NCBI GenBank assembly: GCA_039000515.1
Contig: JBCFYV010002255.1
Location: 18,004,890 to 18,068,889 of the forward strand
DNA from: Timema cristinae
Taxonomy: Eukaryota > Arthropoda > Insecta > Phasmatodea > Timematidae
Length of the DNA: 64,000 nt
Reading direction: 5' to 3'
Shown: one piece after another, positions 23,740-34,262 of the stretch
How positions within the stretch are numbered: position 1 is the first letter of the stretch
Layout: the number at the start of each line of letters is the position of its first letter
Program-made: the position numbers and the translations under genes
The notes under the pieces: model-generated
What the model was told of the DNA's origin: nothing
Database searches by the model: none
The model's input: the letters and a program-made list of their open reading frames with translations, nothing else

Positions 23740-23940
23740 TTATATCAGAAACACGACTTATAAACTAAATTAAATCTATAACAGACACAACACCCAGCAC
23801 TCCGACCATTAGTTCATCACTGTGAAAGGAGAATCTCACAGTTTATCCATATAATAACATTTTTGGTCTATACCAGGAATTGTCCCAGGACCCTTAGCTT
23901 TGGAGGCTCACACACTACCAAATTAGCTAAGATGTTGGTT
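23740..23940 (-). mobile_element. SINE family D, diverged (unit 1)
   Basis: The reverse complement has 'catcttagctaatttggtag', 'gggacaattcctgg', 'tcctttcacagtgatgaact' and 'tgtctgttatagattta', in the order seen in family D. Partner at 37180-37375. Confidence 0.6.
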
Positions 23941-24089
23941 ATTATAAAATAAATAGTATATTTACAATAAAGTGTTCGTGTAATATCCAGCTTATGGTAT
24001 AATTAAAAAAAACACGTCTTGGTAGCCGTTCGGTCTATCATTTACGCTAGTGGGATAACGATGTGAATGGTTTATTTTAAAGAAAATGT

Positions 24090-24185
24090 ATCCACATTTC
24101 GTGGAGGAGGAGTGGAAAACTATTTAGAGAAAAACACCCTCGGTACAGCTTATTTCCCTTCATCGGTAATCAATTCTAACACGAG
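24090..24185 (-). mobile_element. SINE family A fragment (unit 1)
   Basis: The reverse complement contains the body 'ttttccactcctcctccacg' preceded by a weak B-box region. Partner at 37525-37625. Confidence 0.4.
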
Positions 24186-24469
24186 ATTGACGAGTTAAAT
24201 CATGCAACAGCGAATGTATAGTCATAATATTAAAGTACATAATATTAGGAATATTGTGTTTCATAAATACAAAATGCAACATTCATAGTAAATCAAATAG
24301 AGATTTATATAGAAGATATCGCGACATAGGAATTTGACAAGGGAATAAACCAATAAGCAACACCACTCAATAAGAGCAATTTTTTACTTTATTTTTAACA
24401 TCAGCAATTAAAAAAATCCTGTTCTATAAATAAGATTAGATAGCGTTTCACCCTCCTCTACTGTCTCAA

Positions 24470-24605
24470 GCCACTCAAGGCGGATTTGTTAACGGTGACT
24501 GGTAGGACTAATTTCTAATCCTGACCTCTTGTACTAAGGGTATTTTTTCCTAGATGGATTTCCACTCTCCCTCCAAGTAAATGCAGGCCAAGTGAAAGTA
24601 AATTT
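24470..24605 (+). mobile_element. SINE family A fragment (unit 1)
   Basis: Carries 'tactaagggtattttttcc' and 'ttccactctccctccaagt', the family A post-head and body blocks, after a decayed head. Partner at 37912-38035. Confidence 0.45.
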
Positions 24606-25261
24606 CTTTCTTTTTAATGTCCATTCAAATTAGTTTCAATATGAGCAAAATCTTAAGGATTAATAGGAAATGGTGGACACACAGACATAAACAAACAAAC
24701 TTAAAATGGTATGTTTATCGAATTAAAATATTAGGTACAAATTGTTCATTCCAATAAAAGGAACATGTGTATTTATTTAGTAGATAAAATGCACCGGAAA
24801 AAAATATATTAATATTAGTTTAGAGAGAAAAGAGGGGGATTCTCTTTATTAAACACAGATGTATCAACTGAATTAAGCTGTTGCCCTTACTAAATGCTTT
24901 TCAATTACCTTAATTTTAATTAATTTTAATTGCTCTCAATTATTATTTCTATTTTAATAAGTTTAATTTTATAAATGGCCTACTGATACTATTTATAACT
25001 TTTTTCAAAACTATTTTAAGATTAAAGTGAAAATTTATTCTTACTTTGCTGCAGATAAACTTTGAAGGAATGGTTAAGTGAAAGTTAACATCAAATAAGT
25101 TTCGCAATTGTGTAAATCCCTCAGGCATCATAAGAAAACCTATCAGAAAATGACAAAATGCCAACTGCAGGCACTGTTTATAATTCTGTGCTCACCCCCC
25201 TAAACTATTAACTTACACCCTTCGGCACGCGTTGCCAAATTAAGGTGGCGTGGTAGGAATT

Positions 25262-25580
25262 GAAAGCAAAGATAAATGTTTTTGCAGTTAATATGTCAAA
25301 ATAAATAAAGTTTCCCCGGTATAAATGTAAATTTTAATTTTCAACACAAGGTGACCTCAACATTTATTGAATATCTTTAAAGATGACCTGTAATTTAATG
25401 ACAACTGTTTCTCCTTATTTAAGAAGTTTCTCATTAAATGCTAATATGCGCACGTCAAATATTCGAGAACTATATAGATTGAGATAGTGTAAAAATTAAA
25501 ATATGTATTTTTCTAAAGCAAATTTTGATGTATTTCTGTTAAAATAAATATTTTGCGATGAAACCTGTAAAACACCGACC
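25262..25580 (+). mobile_element. Palindromic MITE family H, copy 2 (unit 1)
   Basis: Aligns with 56756-57070 and 19322-19620: 'tttttgcag', 'gtcaaaataaata', 'tgtaatttaatgacaac' and 'ttctccttattt'. Left and right arms are roughly complementary. Partner at 38696-39010. Confidence 0.55.
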
Positions 25581-25739
25581 ATTTCTCGCGTTTCTACCAT
25601 CACAACTTAAGAGGAATTACTAACTTATTATATTAAAATGATCCCCAAACCAACTTATATCTTGTCTGCTGAGGACACACTCCCCTTACTAAAGCTACAA
25701 AAAATTTCATCGCGTATTATGATAAACAACTCTAGGATA

Positions 25740-25845
25740 AATTCCTCTTAAAACACAAGCCCGGGAATTAAACCCAAACCTGATCGTTACCAATCATTTA
25801 TACTGCGATATTGACGCCTTAGGTAATGCAACCACTGAAGTGAGT
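25740..25845 (-). mobile_element. SINE family A head fragment (unit 1)
   Basis: The reverse complement gives 'cttcagtggttgcattaccta', 'aaggcgtcaa' and a B-box-like 'aggtttgggtttaattcccg'. Partner at 39180-39287. Confidence 0.4.
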
Positions 25846-25889
25846 AAAATGCAAGAAAGGAAATGGATGTAAATTGAACAAGAACACAA

Positions 25890-26150
25890 TTACTCGGTCT
25901 CGGCACAGATTTATCTGATTACCAAACCCTTCCTTCACCTCTGACAAGACGTGTATTAATCACAACTTGTGAACGTGTGGAATGCCAGGCCTCCACCGTG
26001 GTTCGGATCTCACATTATACTGTAGGTCCTCCATTTCATCTCACAATCACCCCACCATTACACATTGGAGTAAGTGCGTACAACCCGAATGGGTGGTAAG
26101 ACGTGATGATGATGATATAATAATAATAATAATAATAATAACAATAACAT
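25890..26150 (+). mobile_element. SINE family B, head-truncated, with trinucleotide tail (unit 1)
   Basis: Starts within the 3' end of the tRNA-like head ('tctcggcacagatttatctg'), keeps the full body and tail ('aacccgaatgggtggtaaga'), and ends in a (GAT)n(AAT)n run. Truncation at the 5' end fits reverse transcription that stopped early. Partner at 39328-39590. Confidence 0.7.
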
Positions 26151-26168
26151 TTTGTTATAATACCCTAT

Positions 26169-26776
26169 GACATGTGTCGGATAATACATATACAGTGTGT
26201 TCGGAAACTCAACGCCCAAACGCCACACATAATTTGTTCGAACCTAAACAAATACAAAATACCATTACACTTCAATCGGAAAACTATGCTAATACCATTA
26301 AATCGTATTCAAAGTTTCGGCGTAATGCCCTGGGAGAGCAAAGCTGTGCAAGCATGCGTGTACAACAGGTTGCATAGAAGTTGGGCGCGTGGCACTGCAC
26401 ACCTTGACATCTTGGAGCACGGCAGCAGAGCATACCAAAATTAATGGTAAACAACACACCAGTCTATCTAGAAATGGGAATTCGTTCTGAGGGTCTTCAT
26501 TAACGGTCTTATACCAGAGAAATCGTTTGACATTTTTACATGTGCAGTATCACGCACCCAATTCTTAAGCAACATGTTGTACACACATTCTTGCATAGCT
26601 TTGCTCTCCTTGCACTGTAAACCAAATCTTTGAACCAAATTTAATGGTATTAGCATAGTTTGCCGCATTTAAGTGTATTGGGGATTTGTATTTATTTTGC
26701 TTCAAACAAACTCTATGTGCAGCTTGGGTGTTGGGTTTCCGAAAATCCTATATATGTATTATCCGACACATGTCGG
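26169..26776. repeat. 608-bp palindromic pair of homologous arms (unit 1)
   Basis: Two arms of about 250-280 bp face each other. Both outer ends read 'gacatgtgtcggataataca' toward the middle. Inner blocks such as 'actatgctaataccattaaa' and 'gagagcaaagct' occur in both. When each arm is read from its outer end, the frames give related peptides (TMLIPLN, ESKA, CVYN, TAH in the same order). Arm identity is about 75% by eye. I do not recognise the peptide. Partner at 39606-40212. Confidence 0.75.
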
Positions 26777-27034
26777 CGAGGCCCACTGAGCATTTTAGAG
26801 CTACCAATTCTTTCAAAAATCGTTAAAGTATAAAAGAGCATTCATTTGGTTGAATCAGTGTATACATTAATAGTAAACAGTATCAGGAAATAAAATAATG
26901 TGTAAAAATATATACGTTGACAAAAAAAACACTGCGTTTAAAAAAAGTAAAAAGCGTCATACTATATTATAACTAACACTAGTGAGGTAGGGCTGATGAA
27001 GATATTATCTTAAAGATATGTACCTAGGTTTTCA

Positions 27035-27140
27035 TGGAGGAAGAGCTGCAAACCATTTTGGGAGAAAAATATCCTTAATTAATATGGCTGGGTTTCAAAG
27101 ACTGACCTTTATACCACCGGCAAACTAGACTAGACGAGCT
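27035..27140 (-). mobile_element. SINE family A fragment (unit 1)
   Basis: The reverse complement contains 'tctcccaaaatggtttgcag' and 'ctcttcctccatgaaa', a decayed family A body, next to a decayed head. Partner at about 40475-40580. Confidence 0.35.
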
Positions 27141-27272
27141 TTACATTTAATGCACGTGTTCATCAATTAGGGTATTATTAAAACTATAGTTGATTATTTA
27201 ACATTAGGGGTTAGTCCTGTCCACGATAGACGCAATTTGAGATTTCACTGAGTCTTTTCCTTGTTTTAATCA

Positions 27273-27900
27273 TACTACTATAAAGCTACATTGGCTGACT
27301 CACTCACTGACATTAATTTTTACCCACTTCCAGATGAGCTAGAATCTTGAAATTTGGCAAAATTATAGCTTTTAGCCAGAAACCGAATGGAAAATTCCAA
27401 AAAGTTAAAAAAAAAAAAAAAAATTAACCCCAGAAAAAAAATTCAAAATGTCGGAGCAACTTTAAAGTCGGTGCGGACCTTTCTTTGGAGGTCTCTTGTG
27501 GTCTAAATGGTAAGACCTATCAAAAAACGGCTCTGGAATTACATTAGTTTACATCCTCTTGCAAAGAAAACTCACCGTGTGTTTGGTGGCGTAGCTCCAA
27601 CGAGCAAAGCGAGTATATTTATAACCCGCTTTGATGGCCACATGGCTATGCCAGGTTATCGGGGTTTATTTTATTTCAAGTTTCGAATTTTCATGCAAAA
27701 AAGTTCAGTTGAAGAATTTTGGGGGTAGTTAAAGCAATTCGGAAATCAGTATGCGTCGTTTCAACTTTGTATCTTATAGGAATGTTTGAGGAAAAGTTCC
27801 GTACAGACAAACAGACAAAAAGACATCACATCGCTTTTACTATAGTGTTAAGTAGAAGTGCTAAATTGATTAAAAATACAAGACCTTGTGAGGATAACCA
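27273..27900 (+). repeat. Unclassified repeat J (unit 1)
   Basis: Opens with 'tataaagctac' and a run of TGACTCACTCACTGAC, like the opening of the Helitron at 61788, then 'cttgaaatttggcaaaatta'. It contains 'gagcaaagcgag', 'gttccgtacagacaaacaga' and a poly-A. These phrases are common in non-coding ends of arthropod transposons. I see no clean CTRR end, so Helitron membership is only a possibility. Partner at 40713-41350. Confidence 0.35.
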
Positions 27901-27910
27901 ATCGCCGTAA

Positions 27911-28145
27911 TTTCGGTGGGTAGGACATGCGCGCAAATGGGCGTATCTACGCCCTTGTTCAGGGTACTGACTGACATTCCAAACCATTGGGAATGCCTAG
28001 ATGCAGATGGAAGGATAACATGAAAATTGACCTTAAGGTGAATTGGATATAGCTAGCCAAGATAGGGAAAGGAAGTAATGAGAGGGACTGGATAGAACGA
28101 GCTCATGATAGGGCTATGATAATATGTATGAGGTAAAATGGATAG
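27911..28145 (+). pseudogene. Non-LTR retrotransposon C-terminal relic (unit 1)
   Basis: Broken frames read FRWVGHA, then PRCRWKDNMKIDLK, then WIERAHDRA. This follows the C-terminal pattern of many arthropod non-LTR polyproteins: (R)RW-x-GH, then G-R-P-R-x-R-W-x-D-N, then W-x-x-L-A-x-D-R. Frameshifts and stops separate the pieces, and no reverse transcriptase core is present. A one-base loss after GHA, compared with unit 2, adds a frameshift. Confidence 0.55.
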
Positions 28146-28506
28146 AACTAGCTCAAAATAGGGATAGGGTGTAATGAGGTGGAAGTGGATAGAACTAGCT
28201 CAAGATAAGGATAGCGTATAATGAGGTGGAGTGGATAGAACTAGCTCAAGATAAGGATAGGGTGTGATGAGGGGGAGTGGATAGAACTAGCTCAAGATAA
28301 GAATAGGGTGTAATGAGGTGGAGTGGATAGAACTAGCTCAAGATAGGTGCGATAAGGTGAATGGATAGAAGTCAGTAAGGATGGGGAGTGAGGGGATGAT
28401 AGAACTAGCTCAAGATAAGGATAGGGTATGAGGTGGAGGGGATAGACTAACTAGTAGGATAAGTGTGTGAGGTGATGGTTAGAACTAGTCAAATAGGATA
28501 GGTGTA
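28088..28506 (+). repeat. 46-bp minisatellite from the retrotransposon relic (unit 1)
   Basis: About 10 units of 'tggatagaactagctcaaga' plus 26 more bases. Each unit encodes WIELAQDKDRV in one frame, which continues the relic immediately upstream. Since 46 is not a multiple of 3, the frame shifts every unit. The last four units here contain many single-base losses absent from unit 2. Confidence 0.9.
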
Positions 28507-30080
28507 CTTTGTAAGAGAGGAATTACTTTCTATCTCATAACACTAAAGAGTACAGTAACTTTATAACATCATTAGGAATGACATGTCTGAATTGTAAATA
28601 TTTACGCCGAGTTTTTTTCCTATATTGTGTTCTAAAACCCTTTTTACACGTCAGATGGAGAAACTTACTTTTAAGTATGACATAATGCAGGTTTCTTAGT
28701 CCTTGTTCCTCTGGAGAAATCCACACATCAAGTACCTCATTGAAACCTTGCCGTGTAAAAGGAACAAGTGTTGAAAACCATATTTACGTCCTTAGCACGA
28801 TGACATTGTAGAGCTAAGCAGATATATTTTCCCTAATAATAGCCTTGGTTTTTAAAAGACTATCAAGTCTCTTGAGACTATATTATAATATATTAGTAAC
28901 GCTAAAATATATACATAAACCTCTTGGAAACTTTCGCATAGGCATCACTGGAAATCGGCTTATCAGAAGATTAACATTTCTGTAGTGGTGGTTTGCGGAG
29001 GATGGAAATTATAGGCGGTTATTTATGCTTCCATTAAAATAGGTGAATCTTTTTTTCAATAAAGAGATGAGTGTATATAAATACGAATTAGTGGTGTGGT
29101 TTGTATTTATGCATTATGAGTGAAAAATGAGCCGTGGCCATCCACCAAATTATATATATATTTTTTTTCATTTAAGTGTCAGATAAAACAAAAAATATAT
29201 TGTATTTCATATAAAACTTCACAAATACGTATTTTGTACTATGAACGGGGATGAAAATTGAGCTCAATGCTTTCATGATAAAATTGTATTTCTAAACATG
29301 AATAAAAAATCACAATGATATTTATAAACTTAACATTTTGGTGTGATAGCCTTTTAATTATTTAATATAATTACTAACTACTATAAAGACCTTCGAAAAA
29401 GCCGGTATTTGGCAAAAACATATAATCCAGTAATGGCTTAGTGCTACAATGTTTATGGCATGACAATTATTTATGCTTAGTTTCGATTTAATATATTTCA
29501 TTATGTAAGCAGATTATTATCTGCCATGATAACGTAGATATAATATGTTTTTATTTTGTAAAATTTTCAAATTAAATACCTTTTTCAATTTTAAGATATA
29601 TTTAAACAATATTTAGGTCACACAATGCAAATTTTAAAAACAATAATAAATTGTTAACAAAAAATAATTTATTTTTTATTTTACAAAATAGTAGTCACTA
29701 ATTAGTAAATTATTTCTCAATATTTAAAATAATATTATTTTATTATTTTGTTACATAATGTATTTTTAATACATTGATTTTAAATGATTTTTAAGTTATT
29801 TATACGTACTCATTCAAGAATGTCGGGATTCCTTCGTAAGGTAAGGTTTATATTAAAGAGCTATAATTATATTTTCAGAACCTAGTTTTTTCCTGTCTTT
29901 TTTGACATTTTAAGTGCAGATTTAAACGGATATTTCAGGTTTCACTAAAATGTAAGCCAAGCCTTAGTGATGACATTTCCAACACATCCGAAACTTAAGT
30001 TTAAAAGCTCATTCCAACTTTGATGAAACATAACTTTGGAAATGTCAACGTCTAGGAAGATCCCTGCTTGATCATAACCA
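28507..30080. other. AT-rich DNA, no gene seen (unit 1)
   Basis: No coding pattern. Very AT-rich at 29500-29800. Partner DNA is at about 41984-43580. Confidence 0.4.
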
Positions 30081-30084
30081 ATTC

Positions 30085-30180
30085 GTATGGACCCATTTTA
30101 ATAGGAAGAGTTTCTAGATCTACTTTCACGTATTCATACGTCAAAGCTGTAAAATGTAAGCTTATTAACAATACTTATAA
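30085..30180 (-). repeat. Dispersed repeat F, inverted (unit 1)
   Basis: Contains 'ttcacgtattcatacgtcaa', the reverse complement of the repeat F core. Partner near 43590-43680. Confidence 0.4.
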
Positions 30181-30209
30181 AATAACTAAAGTAATTTTAG
30201 TATTATATT

Positions 30210-30437
30210 ATTTGAGGTATTTAACGTGTTCATTTAGAACCTACTGATCATTTCAACCACGCCCTATAAACTAACTTTTATACAAATAAAAAGACACCAC
30301 ACAGATCCACCCCTTCCCCTTTCCAACCGTCAATTCATCCTCATAAAAGAGGAAATACACATTTCACCATTGATAAATTGTTCCGCCATGCGGGAATCAA
30401 ACCCAGAACCAATATACCATTAGACAAACACGGTACC
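30210..30437 (-). mobile_element. SINE family D (unit 1)
   Basis: The minus strand has a B box 'ctgggtttgattcccgcatg', 'tcaatggtgaaatgtgtatt', and an end 'gttaaatacctcaaata'. Partner at 43712-43932. Confidence 0.6.
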
Positions 30438-30452
30438 GTTGAGAAAATGTGC

Positions 30453-30486
30453 TGGACAGTAAATAAATAAATAAATAAATAAATAG
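30453..30486. repeat. (AAAT)n microsatellite (unit 1)
   Basis: About seven to eight AAAT units. The unit 2 partner at 43950-43977 has a similar run. Confidence 0.9.
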
Positions 30487-31019
30487 ATCATTAAGAATGT
30501 TGCCTGTAAAAAAGTTTTTTTTATGAAAGGTTCTTCCTAATTAAATGAAGATATAAGTTAAAAAAACAGTAGTGTAATAGGGAGGTGAAAAGTATAATAA
30601 AATAGTTAAAAGCTAGTCAATTAGGTTTCTTAGCTGAACACCATATTTTGTTTTAAAATTATGGATCTTAATTCATAAAATTATATCTCACTATTTAGCA
30701 AATTTATATAATAAAAGTGCATCTTACTAAAAAAAAAAATTTAGATAGACAACAAATGCAAAAATTGTTCATCTAGAGATGTATTATATCCACGTTAACT
30801 TTGGCCCTTAATGACACTTGAAAATATGCTTGAAAATTTTTCATTTCTTTATTAATTCAACTTATCAAAATGTTTTGTCACTTTGATAAGTTATGTTAAT
30901 TTACTTCAATATCGTCTAAGTGACAAAAAATAGTGAGGAGGCGAATAAATAATAAGTTGTGTTTATACACTTTTGGGCAGTTATAATAAAAGTGCCCAAG
31001 TTAGCAGGAATGGATTATA

Positions 31020-31215
31020 CAAGGCCTATTCAAAACGAAAAGTACATTCAAGTGACGAAGAGAGTATTTTTACTTCCATAGTAAGATTATGGTAGTAAAA
31101 AATTTAAGTGACAACTACACAAGTTAGGCTTACTAATACTTCTTTAAAATATTCATACGTCAAGTCATGTGATGTACAGTTTGTTACATTTGATAGACAA
31201 TATCAATACCTAAAA
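31020..31215 (-). repeat. Dispersed repeat F, longer inverted copy (unit 1)
   Basis: The right part reads 'attcatacgtcaagtcatgt' then 'gatagacaatatc'. The reverse complement aligns with 985-1045. Partner at about 44520-44710. Confidence 0.4.
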
Positions 31216-31240
31216 ATAAAACTAATAATAAAGTGAATTG

Positions 31241-31526
31241 GTGACCTGGTGGTCTAGGGGTAAGGTGTCAGACTTCTGTGCTGGCGGCCGGGGTTCAATC
31301 CTCGGTCCCGGCACGGATTTATCTGATTTCCAAACCCTTCCTTCACCTCTGACAAGTTATCTTGTGAATGTGGGGAATGCCAGGCCTCCACCATGGTTCG
31401 GATTCCACGTTAAACTGTAGGTCCTTCATTTCATCTCACAATCATCCTACCATTACACATTAGCGTAAGTGCGTATAACCCGAATGGGTAGTAAGACGCG
31501 GTGCTAATAATAATAATAATAATAAC
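31241..31526 (+). mobile_element. SINE family B, full length with target duplication (unit 1)
   Basis: Intact head: A box 'tggtggtctaggggtaagg', B box 'ggggttcaatcctcgg'. The body follows, then the tail 'cgggt/gggtagtaagacgcgg' type, and an (AAT)n end. An 11-bp target duplication AAAGTGAATTG occupies 31230-31240 and 31527-31537. The 60-residue frame at 31238-31420 is read-through of this element. Confidence 0.9.
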
Positions 31527-31550
31527 AAAGTGAATTGCTATCAATGTTGA

Positions 31551-31798
31551 CGTCCAAGACCTTAGCTCAGTCTACTCAGTTAAGGGTTCAGGGTTCAATT
31601 CCGGGTAGAGCCAAAATATGTTTCATTGGTGAAATGTGGGTTTCCCCTTTCACAGTGATAAATTAAAGGACGGGGGCTAGATGTTGTGTCTGTTGTAGAT
31701 TTAAGTTAGTTTATAAATCGTGTGCTGATATAATCAATCGATTTATCAAGTGCACGTAAAGTAACCTACATCATATAAATAAAGTCATGAAATAAAAC
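31551..31798 (+). mobile_element. SINE family D, full length with target duplication (unit 1)
   Basis: Head with 'ccttagctcagtctactcag' and B box 'cagggttcaattccgg', the family D body, and the end 'aaagtcatgaaataaaa'. A 10-bp target duplication TCAATGTTGA lies at 31541-31550 and 31799-31808. It sits only 13 bp from the end of a SINE B insertion's target site. Partner at 45050-45297. Confidence 0.9.
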
Positions 31799-32580
31799 TC
31801 AATGTTGAACAATTTTTTTTATTTTATAAAAAGTTCCTTTATACCAGAATTCTACTATAGTGAGTTGAGAAGCATATTTTGGTTTTTTTTTTTTTTTGTA
31901 AATAGTCAGGTTAGCAACGGACAATGAATTTGTTTCCCTTATTTGCTGGTGGTCATAAAACATACTAGCAACGGTATAGAAAAAGGGGTTGTAAATGTTT
32001 AATGAATTAAGGTATAGTAAAATATTCTAGCGGACCCCCGAGAATTTATATTTTTACACCCTAACCTACGGCCCTTGGTCGCTGGCATAAACAACAGGAG
32101 AAAGAAACAAATAAGATGTTTGGTAATTTCAAACTGTGAAAATGGTACAAACTCCTATTGGTTAAATTTAAAATTAGGGGACGAAAGGTAGGAAGGTTAT
32201 GGTCAGTTAGAAGTGATCCGTTAAAGATTATGAAAGAGGACAAACAGGGCAAAAAGTGTTAATCTGATTTAAAATTTCGTGGAATTGGGTTTAAAATTTA
32301 GTGGCACTTGATGCAAATTTAGTGCCACTCGATTACAAATACTTGTCATTCTGTTTCAAATCGTGTTTCAACATTTACTGTGCAATTCTGTTGTTTTTAT
32401 AGTCAAAATGGTATAAGCTTCTAAAATTTTAAATAGCAATTTCAAAGCCACACAACGCAATAAAAAATTAACTAATTTATCTACCCTGTATGATTCTTTC
32501 AACGGCCCGTTATAACATTACAAATTAACGTAACAAAGTTAAATTGAGCCAACATTCGATTGTACTCTCTTCTTGGAAAC

Positions 32581-32800
32581 TTCGATGGTTGCATGGTCTA
32601 AGGCGCCACTCTCGCAATATATTAGACTGCCAAAGACGGGGAGATCAGGATTCGATTCTGGTCGGGTGTTTTTAGGGTGGTTTTCAACGCAAATGTGGGT
32701 ACACTACCTCTTAATTCAACAATCATAATCCCTAACCTATTAGCGCAATTAGTAAACAAGCGTATAAACCGAACGGGTAATAAGACGTGGTGCTAAAAAA
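32581..32800 (+). mobile_element. SINE family A, near full length (unit 1)
   Basis: Leu-type tRNA-like head ('gcatggtctaaggcgccact', B box 'aggattcgattctggtcg'), body with 'cgcaatt' and 'cgtataaaccgaac', tail 'ggtaataagacgtggtgcta' and an A-run. Partner at 46079-46297. Confidence 0.8.
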
Positions 32801-34193
32801 ATATCTATCTTCTCCCAAACAGTATAATTATAAGAAGGTTTGTTGAAACATGAAGCCGCCAAAGCTCAGGGTTTTTTTGAAGACAAAACCATTAGCATAT
32901 TAATGAAATCTAAGAAAGACTGGTTGAGAACATGGAAATCCAAGAAACCTTTAAGGGCAATAACCAAGTATTTTACATCTTTATAGGAGATTAGTGAAGA
33001 TCGCTTTTTTTACATGCGAAGCTTGAAAAATGCAAAGAAAATGTCCAAGACAAAGTTGAAGACAAGTTGTATTTTATTATATATAACACTATTTTTATTT
33101 AATTTTTAATTTTTAATTATTGTATCTAGATAAAGAGAAAGGCTTGGAGAAAAGAACAAAGCACATTATACTTATTTTATGCAGACATTTATGAATGTAT
33201 AATTAATTCCATTATAAATGTAATTTACTCCCTAAATGGTGTTGAAATAATGTTATGTTGGTATTCTAAAAATTATTATATATTAAAATATGTCATATTC
33301 AGTGAAATATTTCTTACCTACTCCTTATAAATCGCATAATTATTCTTCCTTTGAAATTTTACGAAGGTTATTGTGAGTGTTAAAGTCAAAGACAGGGATA
33401 TTTGGCCTTGAACATTCCTACACCTTTATCCTGACGATAAAAGGATGATACGGAGTTCTAGATAAATTTAATCTTGATAATTCAGTTGTTCCGTCTCACA
33501 GTGCTGTGACACGGCGGGATCCGGTACTTGAACCAAGTAGTTACAATCTGAGGGATATAAAAGATAAGAATAACCAGTTGGACAAGAGGGGTAGGGTGTT
33601 TGTAGTTGGTCAGAATGTTCGCAACAGATGGACCATAAAATACACTTGTTGAACTCAGACTAAAGGTATAAAATTGATATCTTTCAAATCAACTCTAAAC
33701 ATAACTTTGAAAGAGTTTTTTATACGATGAAAGGAAACTTTGCCTCTTTAGTTTGTCTCTAATTAATTAATCTTAGATTAATTTCTTTTAATGTGTGCCT
33801 GACCAGTACTAAAAAAACTGTACCTGATACTAGGCACGCCATTGATATATGAAGTGAGCCACCTAGATAGTTATTAAAGTAAGATCTAAAAATGAGTATT
33901 CCACTATTAAATTAATAAATCTATTTATAGTTATAACAGTCAAGCCAATTTTAGGGTTGTTCTTAAACCTCCAAAATATATTGGTTCAAGTCCCTCTAGG
34001 GGCAAAAAATATATATTAATATGACTCTGAAAAGAGAGAAGGCAAGAACTTGGGCTACTAGGAACTAATTATAAGTGGAATCTTAGTTAATAGCAAAACT
34101 GATCTTTAACTAAGAGCATAATAAATGTAATAATAACTTTATTTTTTATTAAAAGGGTGTGTTTAGTTATGTTCATCATAATTATTATAATAC
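32801..34193. other. AT-rich DNA, no gene seen (unit 1)
   Basis: A tRNA-T-arm-like 'ggttcaagtccctctagggg' at about 33986-34005 lacks a matching 5' acceptor. A second B-box-like motif is at about 33517-33530 on the minus strand. Partner DNA is at 46298-47680. Confidence 0.4.
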
Positions 34194-34262
34194 ATACATA
34201 TATATATATATATATATTTTCATATTCTTTATAATAATACTAATAATAATACTAATAATAAT
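34194..34262. repeat. (TA)n and (ATA)n at the duplication junction
   Basis: TA repeats (34194-34217) and interrupted ATA repeats (34234-34262) end exactly where unit 2 starts. The corresponding point at the end of unit 2 has a shorter AT run and no extra ATA repeats. Confidence 0.85.

Larger units (their letters stand above)
20835..34262 (+). repeat. Tandem segmental duplication, unit 1 (13,428 bp)
   Basis: Begins at 'aaatgacatatttatatttt', which reappears at 34263. Alignment continues without rearrangement to the 'ttctttataataatactaa' near 34240, followed by a short (ATA)n stretch at the junction. Every interspersed repeat in this unit has a partner about 13.4 kb downstream. Identity looks like 97-99% by eye, with mostly single-base indels and microsatellite length changes. 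Confidence 0.95.

Noticed and set aside
28088..28506. CRISPR or gene-coded repeat protein
   Set aside because: The 46-bp units are contiguous and shift frame each unit, so they are neither spacers with repeats nor a protein repeat.
33483..33640. Extra SINE or exon near 'ggttcaagtaccgg' (minus)
   Set aside because: Only a B-box-like motif could be seen. The A box, body and tail are not recognisable, so I did not call a family.
33940..34010. Possible mitochondrial-type tRNA
   Set aside because: Only a T-arm-like 'ggttcaagtccctctagggg' is clear. The 5' acceptor strand, D arm and anticodon arm do not form.
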